DNA of 42,500 bases from Symbiodinium natans (taxonomy: Eukaryota; Sar; Dinophyceae; Suessiales; Symbiodiniaceae). Positions 20,169 to 29,119 of this stretch are shown here, in pieces (within the stretch, counting starts at the first letter, position 1; each line of letters opens with the position of its first letter). The stretch is from positions 1-42,500 of the forward strand of contig CAJNDS010000871.1 in NCBI GenBank assembly GCA_905221605.1. Direction: 5' to 3'. Under the pieces are notes generated by a model. That model searched no databases and was not told the origin of the DNA. It saw only the letters and a list, made by a program, of their open reading frames with translations. The translations under genes were made by a program, and so were the position numbers.

Positions 20169-20360
20169 TCAAGCAGCCAAGAAGGTCCAAGATGAAGACG
20201 GACTGGCTAGCACCCAGCAGGGCCAGCCCAACTGCCTCATCAACGGGAAGAGCCAAGTCGGGTCGAACTACAGCTGCCCCTACCAATCCCCTCACATGAC
20301 CCTCCCCTGCACCGACGAGAACTTGCGGATCTCATCTTCCCCAGAACCGACCTTTCTTTG
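20165..20360 (-). CDS. Coding-like segments, unknown protein
   Basis: The minus strand reads GEDEIRKFSSVQG near 20350-20310 and VRPDLALPVDEAVGLALLGA followed by SQSVFILDLLGCLIDD near 20270-20165. The plus strand is also open (VNQAAKKVQDEDGLASTQQG). The strand is undecided; minus would fit the membrane gene next door. Confidence 0.3.
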
Positions 20361-21075
20361 AACATGAAGCGCCTTAACACAAAGCAAGCGCTCCCTTCAG
20401 AAGCACACCCCACAAAGAAAACACCAAGAGAACGAAAGTCTCCTGACTTACTCCTGACAGGCGTCGAGCTCCGGGCCGGAGGTCAGCCTTGCAGCGCCAT
20501 CAGAGCTTCTAGGGGTTTGGGGGTTCATGTAGAGTGGCAGTAATCCCTCTGAAGGTCCTTGGTGCCGTAGTATATAGGGGATCCAAAGCGGGCCCCAATT
20601 TTCGAGAACTACCAATTTAGGGTGCCTACAGTGACCCAGTGCGGCTGAGAGTTAAGCCTCACCTCAACTTCAACACAGGGGGGGGAGGGGGACTGCACAA
20701 CTGGACTGGGCATTTTGGCTATGAGGGTTTATGTGGGTCCGTTGCAAGCAATATGTTTAGGCTCCGGCCTTCGCAAGGCCCGAGCTTTCACAATCCTTCA
20801 AGCATCGTTTGTACTGCAACGGCTCCACAGGATGGCAGGTCAAACTGCTCGAGCAACCAAAGCGAGCCCTGAACCCACCTACATTGGGGTTTCCGAACAT
20901 AGGGATACCTTATTGGGGGTCGTTATAATATGGGTCCTTAGTATTTGGGGGTCTACATGAGGGGTCCCGGAAGCCGTCATTTCTTGGAGAAGTCAGGTGG
21001 CGAGATTAGCCCTTGGAACCCGGCGGCGGAGGACAACAGTGCCTCGGGCCACATGGCTCCCGTAGCTCCAGTACA
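20361..21075. other. No supported gene; possible decayed repeat
   Basis: A G/C-poor stretch at about 20884-20965 resembles 2699-2775 (shared GGGGTT, then GGGGTACCTGATTGGGG or GGGATACCTTATTGGGGG). At 21005-21075 the plus strand reads AEDNSASGHMAPVAPVHL, a weak coding hint that runs into the MITE at 21076. Confidence 0.35.
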
Positions 21076-21163
21076 CTTGGTAGCCCAGTATCCATAGTAT
21101 AATAAGGGCACCGCTTTTGTGGGCTGGTTTCTTTATAGTTAAGGGTGCCACTGGGCTGCCAAG
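21076..21163. mobile_element. MITE family 3, copy a
   Basis: The ends are CTTGGTAGCCCAGT and ACTGGGCTGCCAAG, a 14-bp inverted repeat with one mismatch. The interior has AATAAGGGCACCGCTTTTGT and TTTATAGTTAAGGGTGCC. Related sequences lie at 29417-29547, 35186-35260 and 40015-40068. Confidence 0.7.
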
Positions 21164-21639
21164 CCCAAGTATAGAGCTAAGGAGGTGTGAGGTCTTGAGG
21201 GAGCTGTGGCTTCGAAGCGAGGGTTTTTTGCGGGTCTAGGATGTGAGGTTTCGAGTTGCCTTGACCTTTACAGTGTGGAGCTTCCCCCAAGAGCGCGTGG
21301 AACCTCGGTGAGCCCATTTCCGCTTTGAAGCCCCCCATTGTCGTGCACACAGGTCCGTCAACCTCCCCCAAAGGGAAAAGGACCTTAAACTCCGCCACTG
21401 TCTTGCCTGGGATGCTGGCAGCGACTCCCAAGGGCTCTCAAGCCCCATCCCCTCCTTCCCGAAGCATCCCTGACAACTCGGTCCACGAGGCTGTGAGCTG
21501 AGCGTAGACCGCATGGCCCGCGCTGGGACCTGACTTGAGCCCCCTCAACTCTCAACGCCCTCCTCAAGTGAGCAGCCCTGAAACATAGACAAGCCCCCAA
21601 AGAGATAGCCCTAGCTTTTGTGAAACCCCGGTATACCTT

Positions 21640-21780
21640 GCCAGAAAACTCCCTGGGCTTTGAACATTGCCCAGGGGCAGGTCGCCGGGCTTGTGGGTAG
21701 GAGCCGCGTGGCGGCACCGATGGCCACAACCGAGCCCAGTCCCACAGCTGCGGCAGGCCACACCTGCACTTAGGGTTTTA
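21640..21780 (-). CDS. Coding-like segment, possible membrane-gene exon
   Basis: The minus strand reads AAAVGLGSVVAIGAATRLLP and then CPWAMFKAQGVFWQG. It lies downstream of the LMF-like exons on the same strand and may belong to that gene. Other frames here are open too. Confidence 0.25.
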
Positions 21781-21789
21781 GGGGTTAGG

Positions 21790-21826
21790 TTTTTTTCTCG
21801 CTCCCGCATAGCTGGCCGAACCGCAG
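21790..21826. repeat. Dispersed T-run plus GCTCCCGCATAGCTGGC motif
   Basis: A T-run followed by CTCGCTCCCGCATAGCTGGC and CGAACCGCAG. A near-identical copy lies at 40449-40490 (T12, then GCTCCCGCATAGCTGGCCGA). Weaker forms lie at 3049, 6864, 7690, 15485 (reversed), 30652, 32114 and 40336. Confidence 0.6.
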
Positions 21827-22249
21827 GCAGGGTTGATGGTTGGTGCTACTCTGGAAAAATTGATCTGGCAATCTCAGTTCTGCATATAGGTTAGGGTAGT
21901 TTTAGGGTTTAGGGTTTAGGGTATTAGGTTGTTCTGCGGTTCAATCGCTCACGCTCGCACAAGCCAGGCGAGGAGGCCAGCCACACTTCAAAGTAACAAT
22001 TTCGCAGGTGCAGGAGTAGTCGAGTAACATTTCGGGCTTAGGGAATAGGATGGGCACCCCTCTTGTTTTTGTTCCATGGTTTCTATAAGGGAAGCAGAGC
22101 CCACAACAAATGTTGTTGACCCCGGCTTGCCCCGATTGGTCCTCAATCCAGGCCCCTTGGCCGCTTGCAAGCGCCGACATAGCAGCAACAGCAATATAGG
22201 CTCCGTAAGAGTAAGAGCAACAATAGAGCACTTTCATGGCTAGGGGCTG

Positions 22250-22366
22250 TGTCTTCTTCTACTGCACGGCTCGCATCCGTGTCGGCCAGTTGCCGGCGGC
22301 GCTCGGACTGCAGCAATGATAGACCCAGCGCCAGGAAGTAGAAGTTCAACGGGCCGTAGTTGCCAC
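22250..22366 (-). CDS. LMF-like exon: SGNYxxxN motif
   Basis: After GGAAG|G the exon reads GNYGPLNFYFLALGLSLLQS followed by ERRRQLADTDA. With the preceding exon it rebuilds the family motif I-L-x-S-G-N-Y/F. The intron is only 89 nt. The 3' edge is a guess. Confidence 0.75.
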
Positions 22367-24052
22367 CTTCCCACCCAAGCCCTACAGGAAAAAGAACAAA
22401 ACGCACCTGCTTGGTGACATCAAAAAGAAAGCGTACTTGAAGGCAACCTCGCCACTTGCCAAGATGCCTAGCTGCAGCAAGCTATTCCCAGCCAAACCAA
22501 GCATCCGCAAGCCCCTATTGGGCGAGAAGAACAGGAAGGGCGCCACCATCTCGATCGCCAATGTGCTGGCTGTGGCCAGGTGCCCCAGGGAGGGATAGCT
22601 GCTGGTCAGCCGGAAGGCATACCAGGATAAAGCAGAGGGGTTTGGATTGCCTTGGAAGTGCCAGTGCACAGCGGACAGGTTGTTCCAACTCGCGTCGCAC
22701 AAGAGGAGCTTGTGGGCCCCACCTGCCAGCAGCCCATGCGGACAAAGTCTGATTCTGAGGTTTGACTATAATCTCTCGAAGCCCAAGCCCTACTGAACTC
22801 GTTTCAAGCCCTCAGTATTGCATTCCTCTGCCCCTCCTGCCAGCAGCCCCCGGAACAAGCACCAGCGCCAGAACCAGGAGGCCAGTCTGGGCGCATTCAG
22901 AGCGAAGGCTGCGGCACCAATGCTGCCTTCCATGGCCAGGTAGGTCATGCCCATGGGGAACCTTAGAGCGGGAGCCTCCGGTGTCCCAACGACTTCTTAC
23001 CTGTTTGGGTCTTATGCCCCCATCTACTTGCTTTCTGCATCCATGCTTGGAATATACTCCGCCTCACACCTTAAAAAACACAAGGAGGTCCCAAGGCGAT
23101 ACCGGCAACGAAGATGCCCCAGACACCATGAAGTCCTGAGCAGCCACGCATGGACACGCTGCCCAGCTTCTTGCTTCACGTTTTCACTTTTTCAAGCGTA
23201 CCGAACAGGCGCTTAAGGCAAAAACCAATCAGAGAGGTTCCCCAGTAACCTAGACGACCTGGGGAGCCTCTCCAAACCATCAACTTCAACGACCAACTCC
23301 GTGCCGAAGCAGAAGCAGCTTGTGGCATCTCTTGTAAAAGCTGATGCGCTAGTCCACCCCGCAGAATTCCAGAGAAGACCCTAAACCCTGAACCCACCCT
23401 GCAGTCAAGACGCTCTCCACAGAAGCCACTCCACACCAGACAAAGTGAGCCCCGTCCAGCCGCTGCGGAGAGCCTTTGCGGTTGATCTCAATATGGGCCC
23501 TGTCGGATTGTCGGGAGGTTGCCAATTTTTTTTGGGAAGTTCATATAATTAAGATCGAGTCCCATCTTTGCAATCTGATCTAGGCGGGCGAGGTCTTTGG
23601 GCCATAAGCGCATAAAGCAGAAAAAAAACATTTGCCTGGTAGCTTCCAGCCGAGTAGTCCCAAAGGCATTTTTGGGCGAATCCGCCGGCATAGGATAGAA
23701 CAAAAAATCAGTGACAAGCTACTGTCGTTGAAACACACAGGGAAATGCCACAGAACATCCTGTTGAACACCTGTGCGTTCACCATTTGTTCCGGGTGTTG
23801 GGCTTTCGCGGGAATTCTCTCCCCGATGTCCGTGTCGTACTTCCTGCTCGACGCTCGAGCTTGCTTTGATCTCAAAAAAACGAACTACAGGACTACAGGC
23901 TAACTTTAAGTAAACACTCCTACTAATTACAGCCTGACGAGAAATACGAACCCAAAATGGCCCCAGTCCAGTTTTGGCAATACTGTTTGGGTGGGGGGGG
24001 GGTGTCGTTAATAGGGTTTGTAGATAAGGTGAGTCATAACGCTTATCCTGCT

Positions 24053-24084
<32 letters not shown>

Positions 24085-25630
24085 GCGGCGACGGTGGGAC
24101 GACGGTGGGGCGACAGCGACGGCGACGGCGACTGCTAGTGACTCACTACGACGACGGCTCATACACTGCGACTACAACGACTACTACTACGACTGCGACG
24201 ACGACGGCTACTATACTACGACTGTGAGGACGACGACAGGGAAAAGGACCCTAACCCCTAAGCCCTTCTTGGAAATTCAGACCTTTGTCCTCAGCTGGGA
24301 GCAGGGGCACGTGACTGGAACACACGACATCTCTAACAAGTGGGAAACAGAAAGCTAGACGACCGATGCCATGAATGAGACTTCCACCGGCTTCAAACCC
24401 CCCAACCCCCTAAAACGCAAACCCTCAAATGTCGAGAGGCGGGCAGCGCCGTTGCGGCTCCAGACGCGCCCAGGCCCAGTAGCGCAGCGAGCCTGGCTAC
24501 AGTTGATCTTGGAGGGCTTCAGGGTTTCGCGTTTTGGAGCCTGTGAATTTTCAGGGAAGAAACAGGCGCTGGAGGTACAAGGGGGTTCCAGGGTTTCGGG
24601 TCTAGGGTTTGGGTGGGCTAGAGGGCTTTGGTTTCTGCTGGATTTTCTCTTTTTTTGTTAGGGGGCCTGGGGGGTGTTGGTACTTCTTCTGCTTTTTTTT
24701 CGGGGGTTCAGTTACGGTCTCCATCGCCAACCTGGCAGTCTACGGTTCACAGATCCGGGCTTTTTCTTAGCCTCTCTGCGTACACAATCACATGAATCAC
24801 GCGCATACTTCCCCACAGCCCTTCCATCTCAAAGTGGGTGGGCGCCCCGGGCCTAGGGGTTGAGGGTTGAAGGTTTCGGTTTAGGATGGGTGGGGGCATC
24901 TGGGAACAGGGGCATCTGATCCCAAGGTTAGGGTTGGACTCTGAAGAAGGCTCTCCATTGTCTGCGTTGCTGGGAAGGAAGCTGGAATTAATTCAGCAAA
25001 ATAAGGAGCCCAAGTTCTTCACGATGTACCCGTATTCTGGCTGAGGAGCAAGCAGTTGCTTTTGCTGTATCGAAGGAAACTCCAGCATTTTTGCACAGTA
25101 AAATCCGTTGGGTGCCCTCGCTTTAAAGGCCGGGAGGCTCCGCAGCCCAGTAGCGCCCTCGGCGTCCGTGCCGGAGCAGGAGACTGTCATTGAGGCCTTT
25201 TGCTGTTGCTTCTGGGTTCCTTTTTTGGGCTTCTGATTTTGAGGGTGCTTTTGCACTCCAGGGTGTGACGCACTTGTCAACGTCCCAGGTCCCAAGCTTG
25301 AACGACCCAAAAGCTGTACGATTTTGGTCTTGCAGCCTCTGTGCTTTACATGCTGCACGCCGACCGCAAGGCTGCTTCCTTCCCTCCTCACCCCCCCCCC
25401 CCCCCCCCCCCCCCCCCCCGCGCCCACAATCTCTCATTCACACTACAACTGCATTCATCCCGGTCCTCACTCCTAGACCCGAAGCACAAGTCAAGCCCAC
25501 CATGGCCTTTGGATAAGTGGTAGGGATCAATTCCCTGAGGTCCGTGGAGGCCCGGCAGCTGGGTGTAGAGGGAAGCGAAGAGCATGAAGTAGGAAAAGTG
25601 CACCGCTCCTGCAGGGTACAACTTTCCCAT
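22250..25630 (-). CDS. Lipase maturation factor-like membrane protein (LMF1 family), multi-exon
   Basis: LMF1 proteins sit in the ER membrane and help dimeric lipases fold. Exons recognised in order: 25630 to about 25525 (possible ATG start, first membrane segment), 23129-23070 (tentative), 22961-22837, 22722-22456 and 22366 to about 22250. Family marks are FASLYTQLPGLHGPQGIDP, WFWRWCLFRGLLAGG, CDASWNNLSAVHWHFQGNPN followed by PSALSWYAF, VELVVPFF-like LAIEMVAPFLFFSPNRGLRM, and ILASGNYGPLNFYFLALGLS. Introns near 22.8 and 22.4 kb keep phase. Missing are the N-terminal loop and the C-terminal half; pieces at 25000-25190, 21.7 kb and 20 kb might contribute. Whether it works as a lipase chaperone in this organism is unknown. 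Confidence 0.8.
22456..22722 (-). CDS. LMF-like exon: central conserved core
   Basis: The 267-nt exon after GGCAG|G reads GAHKLLLCDASWNNLSAVHW, then HFQGNPNPSALSWYAFRLTS and IEMVAPFLFFSPNRGLRMLG. This is the best match to LMF1, where W-x-x-L, H-x-H-F/Y, P-N-P-L-S-W-Y and E-x-x-x-P-F-x-x-F-x-P-R are conserved. It ends TTGGCAA before GTGGCG and joins as LASGNYGPLN. Confidence 0.88.
22837..22961 (-). CDS. LMF-like exon: N-terminal core
   Basis: After TCTAAG|G the exon reads FPMGMTYLAMEGSIGAAAFA, then RLASWFWRWCLFRGLLAGG, matching the W-x-x-R-W-x-x-F-R-x-x-L-G-A-G-x-x-K-L motif just before C-W-x-x-L. The donor region GGCAG|GAGGGG repeats the acceptor region of the next exon. Confidence 0.8.
23070..23129 (-). 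CDS. Tentative LMF-like exon
   Basis: The minus strand reads MVSGASSLPVSPWDLLVFFK before GTGTGA. LMF proteins have a 'P-x-L-L/W-F' stretch in this part. Phase to the exon at 22961 does not match, so edges need transcript support. Confidence 0.35.
23488..23703 (-). CDS. Hypothetical open segment of about 70 codons
   Basis: It reads MFYPMPADSPKNAFGTTRLE, then RLWPKDLARLDQIAKMGLDL and NYMNFPKKIGNLP. The segment is more A/T-rich than its surroundings. No family is recognised, and it may be a chance frame. Confidence 0.25.
   Translation of the reverse strand: MFYPMPADSPKNAFGTTRLEATRQMFFFCFMRLWPKDLARLDQIAKMGLDLNYMNFPKKIGNLPTIRQGPY
24046..24240. repeat. Trinucleotide repeat, CGA/CGG/CTA variants
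   Basis: Tandem (CGA)n grades into (CGG)n, (CGACGG)n and then TACTACGAC-type units over about 190 bp. The Arg-rich frame through it (about 15 Arg) ends in a short Asp/Tyr mix and is not supported as a gene. Confidence 0.85.
25000..25190 (-). CDS. Coding-like exon, unknown protein
   Basis: From an ATG at 25190 the frame reads MTVSCSGTDAEGATGLRSLP, AFKARAPNGFYCAKMLEFPS and IQQKQLLAPQPEYGYIVKNL. Composition is convincing. It lies between the first LMF-like exon and the rest, so it may be a loop exon of that gene or a nested unit. Confidence 0.4.
25390..25420. repeat. C homopolymer
   Basis: About 30 Cs in a row. Gly- or Pro-rich frames across it are artefacts. Confidence 0.9.
25525..25630 (-). 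CDS. LMF-like first exon with possible start
   Basis: From an ATG at 25630 the frame reads MGKLYPAGAVHFSYFMLFAS and then LYTQLPGLHGPQGIDP. In LMF proteins the first helix ends with x-Q-x-x-G-L-x-G-x-x-G-(L/I)-x-P, as here. An alternative is an exon starting at 25608 after CCTGCAG|G. The 3' edge is about 25525. Confidence 0.65.
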
Positions 25631-25861
25631 CGAGGAAGCCTCGGCCAAATTGGACCCTGTAGTGCCCTGCAGTCTTTGCAAACAAGCCCCCTCAGACCGA
25701 CGGCAAACCCTGAGCAAAAAAGACTTGAAGCCCTAAAGAAGCACCCCTCCCCTCCAAAAAAAAACAATGTGGCAAACAAAACCCCCCGAAACCCGGGCAG
25801 CCCTGTTCTCTAAACCCTCTTTTCACCCTAAACCCTTTGTTCTAAACCCTCAGTTCACAAA

Positions 25862-26038
25862 TCACTCTAGTTTCGGAGCCCTTGAGCCTGCAAGCAGCTG
25901 GTTGGGCTCCCAGTGCATGGCCTCCTCCACCCACGGGCCGATCCGGGCCTTCAGGGCTTCGACTGTGGGGTACATCTCTCCACCGATTCTGAAGCCTCGT
26001 GTTGGAGTGCCATAAGTATAAGGGCCCGTGGTTTTCAG
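25862..26038 (-). CDS. Coding-like terminal exon, unknown protein
   Basis: The frame reads TTGPYTYGTPTRGFRIGGEM, then YPTVEALKARIGPWVEEAMH and WEPNQLLAGSRAPKLE before TGA. The F-R-I-G-x-x-x-Y-P-T-V-E-A-L run faintly recalls an SH2-type C-terminal half, but that is only a suggestion. It could end a minus-strand gene upstream of the LMF-like gene. Confidence 0.45.
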   Translation of the reverse strand: MKTTGPYTYGTPTRGFRIGGEMYPTVEALKARIGPWVEEAMHWEPNQLLAGSRAPKLE

Positions 26039-26436
26039 GCTTCAAGGCTATGGCGGCTGAAGCTCTGTTGGGGGGCGGGGAGGTTTGGGCGTGTATGTGC
26101 GTTTGTGCGTTTGAGTTTTTGTGTGTTTGGGTGCTTGTGCAATGTGCGCAACAAGCCATTCAACGAAATGAGTTCTGTCCGCTTGGTGCCACATGAATTC
26201 TGCAGCACTGCTCCGGAGGAGCTTGCACCGTGACTACCGCTACAGGGACCACACGGCAGGCTCTAGGTCCTGACAACTACACATCCTCCCAGATTCCCTA
26301 AACCGCCAACACCCCTTAACCCTCCCTTTACCAGACAGAGTTTCTATCTGCATTTCTCGCATAGGACTAGTACAGACCATGTAAAACATTCATGTATGCT
26401 GTGATGCACATAGTTAGGGAGGCGGTGGGTTTTGCA

Positions 26437-26633
26437 GGCTCCTTGCCTCTGCGAACTTCAGGCCCTGCGAGGTACCAGCAGAGGCTGCACGGAGCAGGGA
26501 GCAAAGCGAGGAGGCCTCCGCTCAGGATGTTTTACATGAGGGGTTTCAGAGGACAGGAGCTAAGACTAATCTCCTGTTCTCTTGTAACCCCCGAACAGAA
26601 CCTACATACATCCCCGACAGAACCTTCATGTAG
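26437..26633 (+). CDS. Coding-like terminal exon, unknown protein
   Basis: After TTTTGCAG|G the plus strand reads LLASANFRPCEVPAEAARSR, then EQSEEASAQDVLHEGFQRTG and NLLFSCNPRTEPTYIPDRTF before TAG. An upstream plus segment at 26187-26250 (NSAALLRRSLHRDYRYRDHT) might belong to it. No family is recognised. Confidence 0.4.
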
Positions 26634-26878
26634 GGCTTGTAAGACTAAAAGACTTAGGAAGGCAGAACGCTAGGAGTAGGGTGTGGAGCTTCCGGCTTGA
26701 TTGGGTGCATTGCTTTGAACTTTGGGGGGGGACCGCGCTGCGCTCTCTATAACCCCCTCCGCTCCTCTATCCTGCCTGAAGGAGCTTCCTTTTCGGGGTT
26801 TTGAATGACCCTTCAACCCCAACAAAACCCGCAAAACAGATTCACCCACACGAGCCTGAACGTCGTTCCGCAAAGGGC

Positions 26879-27055
26879 TCAGCTTGAGATCCGAGCTCGG
26901 TCTATCTTTGAGACCGTCATCTGTGGAATCCTGTGCCAGGCATTGCCTAGGATGCCTTCCACCCTATCGGCCCCATGCCCTTCGACAGTGAAGCTGCACC
27001 ACCAGTAGTCTTGGTAGACATGCGGTATAATGCGAAACCAGCTAGATACGCCGCC
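26879..27055 (-). CDS. Coding-like exon, unknown protein (both strands open)
   Basis: After GTTTGCAG|G the minus strand reads VSSWFRIIPHVYQDYWWCSF and then TVEGHGADRVEGILGNAWHR, ending at TGA. The plus strand is also open (VVLVDMRYNAKPARYAALQT). I prefer minus on composition and on the AG|G acceptor. Confidence 0.35.
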   Translation of the reverse strand, partial: GGVSSWFRIIPHVYQDYWWCSFTVEGHGADRVEGILGNAWHRIPQMTVSKIDRARISS

Positions 27056-27159
27056 CTGCAAACTCTCGAGCTGTCACGTTCAGTTAAGTCCTGTACCTTG
27101 GATTCACACTTCGTGTACGAAGGAATTGTTGACCTCAAAGGTCTTCCCTCCAAATGATC

Positions 27160-27290
27160 TTAACTCTCCAAACGGATCCCGCGTGGTTTGTGCTCGTCCT
27201 CCAGGGAATCCTCGGGACTGCCATCGGCGACTTCGTCGCCGGAGGCCGTCGCCAGGGCTCGGGACACCTTCTTCAGTTCGCGGGGGAAAC
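27160..27290 (-). CDS. Coding-like segment, unknown acidic protein
   Basis: The minus strand reads ELKKVSRALATASGDEVADG and then SPEDSLEDEHKPRGIRLES before TAA. The antisense frame is a hydrophobic mirror (WFVLVLQGILGTAIGDFVAG) and could mislead a membrane predictor. Confidence 0.3.
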
Positions 27291-27334
27291 TCCTTGAACC
27301 CAAATCCCGGCACCCGAAACTTAAAACACACACG

Positions 27335-27515
27335 CACAGAGAAAGACAGAGACACAGACACAGAGACACAGACAGACAGACACACAGACAGACAGACAAG
27401 GTTGGGGCATTGACTGTTGGCTTCTAAGAGGTATTTTCTAGCCAGGCCGGGGATTAAAGACCATCGGCTACTGTCTACATATATTATACATATATATATA
27501 TATATATTGATATAC
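27335..27515. repeat. ACAG/ACAC and TA microsatellites
   Basis: (GACACA)n and (ACAG)n tracts at about 27335-27400 and a (TA)n tract at about 27480-27512. The Cys/Val-rich and Tyr/Ile-rich frames over them are artefacts. Confidence 0.85.
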
Positions 27516-28389
27516 ACATACTTATGCAATATGTATACAAATATGTAAATGTAATGTTGAGAACCTCTGGACGGCCTTGCGGCCCTTGTGATAGAGCTGA
27601 CTCGCAGTCCAACAGCTGCAGCCCCCCTGATTCCTTGATTCCCTGTGGCGACAGGCTCGAACATGACCAGTGACCCATGGGAACCGCCCTGTAGGGTGCC
27701 CTTGGCCGTGCACGTCAAACCTTTTTTCCCAAGACCCTGCCCTGAGCCCCTCTTACCCTACAGAAATGTACCCTTGTTTTGCTCCAGGACTTTCTGACGT
27801 GCCCCTAAACCCTTTTTGCTGCTCGGCTCAAGACTAGCCAGTAATCCCTGAAATCCAAACCCCCGTGAAAGCCAGTGCCACCTCCGAGTTCAAGCTGGCC
27901 TCGGAGGTCAGCTCCTCCACTTCGGAGTCAGGTCTCTAAGAGAATAGCATAGGCTTTGTGACGGTAGGTGCTTTCTTTAGAGTCCGACACAGCTTTTGCA
28001 ATTCCTGCAGGGACCGAGGAGGGGGTGGAGCTCATGTACCTTCGCTTTCGGCAGGCCGGGTTTTGAAGATGCCTTGAGTTGGGGATTTCGGGCTTGACAG
28101 CGGTGTGCCCAGAGCCACCTCGGCCTCCGCTTCCAGGCAGCTGGGACTCCTCCCTTCCATGGCCCAAACACTCTTTGTGGATCCTGAGGCCCTTGGGAAG
28201 AAAGTGGACACTATCCTCAGAGTGCCGCAGGCGTTGAGGGTTCAGGCTTTCGTGTGGCCGTCAACGGTCATGGGGTACGCAGGGTGGGGCCTTCCGTTCA
28301 TGGCTTCGTTGCTCAAGTACGTAATCTCATGTGTGGGGTCCAGGTGTCAAAAACCAAAGAAGCCCTAACCATCCCTAAGCCCTCCACAC

Positions 28390-28656
28390 ATGAAACTTAT
28401 CTCGGGCCAGGCTTGCTGCAAGGACTCTACTGAGACGTCCTTGGGCAGCATCGACAGCATACACAATCATACACAGACTCCAAGGCCAACCTCCTGGAAC
28501 CCAATTCCGGAGAGCTTCAAAAAGGCTCAAGACCGATTCCAAGGTGACGAGTCCACGAAGAGTCATGATCATTGGGAGGATGGTATCGGACAGAAGCCCT
28601 CTTACAGTGAGCTCCATCTTTTGGGCCGGGGCGGGGGGATGGGAAGGAGTTTGCAT
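28390..28656 (-). CDS. Coding-like segment, strand uncertain
   Basis: The minus strand reads MELTVRGLLSDTILPMIMTL, then RGLVTLESVLSLFEALRNWV and VDAAQGRLSRVLAASLARD. It may be an amphipathic or membrane segment, with a GCAAGC donor near 28425. The plus strand is open for 188 codons across the same DNA, but its second half crosses a G-run and is unconvincing. Confidence 0.35.
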
Positions 28657-28845
28657 GGCGGAACTTCTACAATCCTATGTGTAGAGAGGCCTCAGGAGAA
28701 TTCATGTCCTTTTATCTCCAAACGCTTTCAGCTCCAGAGCCCCCGCAAGCGCACGCACTTTTCTAGTCTTCCCGTTCTTTCGCGCACGAGCCTCGCGGAG
28801 TCACGAGGCGTTCGGGGCACTAACGAGCAACCCGCAGCTTCGTCG

Positions 28846-28868
28846 TTGGGGGGGGGGGGGGGGGGGCG
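28846..28868. repeat. G-run
   Basis: About 20 Gs broken by one C. Confidence 0.85.
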
Positions 28869-29119
28869 GGTGAGGGCCGCAAAGCTGAAAGGCGAGGAAT
28901 CTCCGGGCTTCGTTGCGTGCTTATTCTGCCAATTCGGAGGTACCCGGTCCGACTGAACCCGGGAAGCGAACTTGGTAAACATCTTAAGCCTAGTAAGCTG
29001 CAACCGGCTCTAAGCAAAGCCTATGGCATAAGGGCTCAGCTGCAGGGATGCCGGCAGAGACATTATCGGATGCCCATCAGTGAGGCAATCCTGGGCATGT
29101 GCTCAGGAAAGAAATGGTC

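Noticed and set aside
23957-24358. A 133-codon Arg-rich frame
   Set aside because: It is a translation of a CGA/CGG trinucleotide repeat.
28390-28956. A 188-codon plus-strand frame
   Set aside because: Its second half crosses a G-run and has poor composition. The opposite strand gives a more natural segment over the first half.
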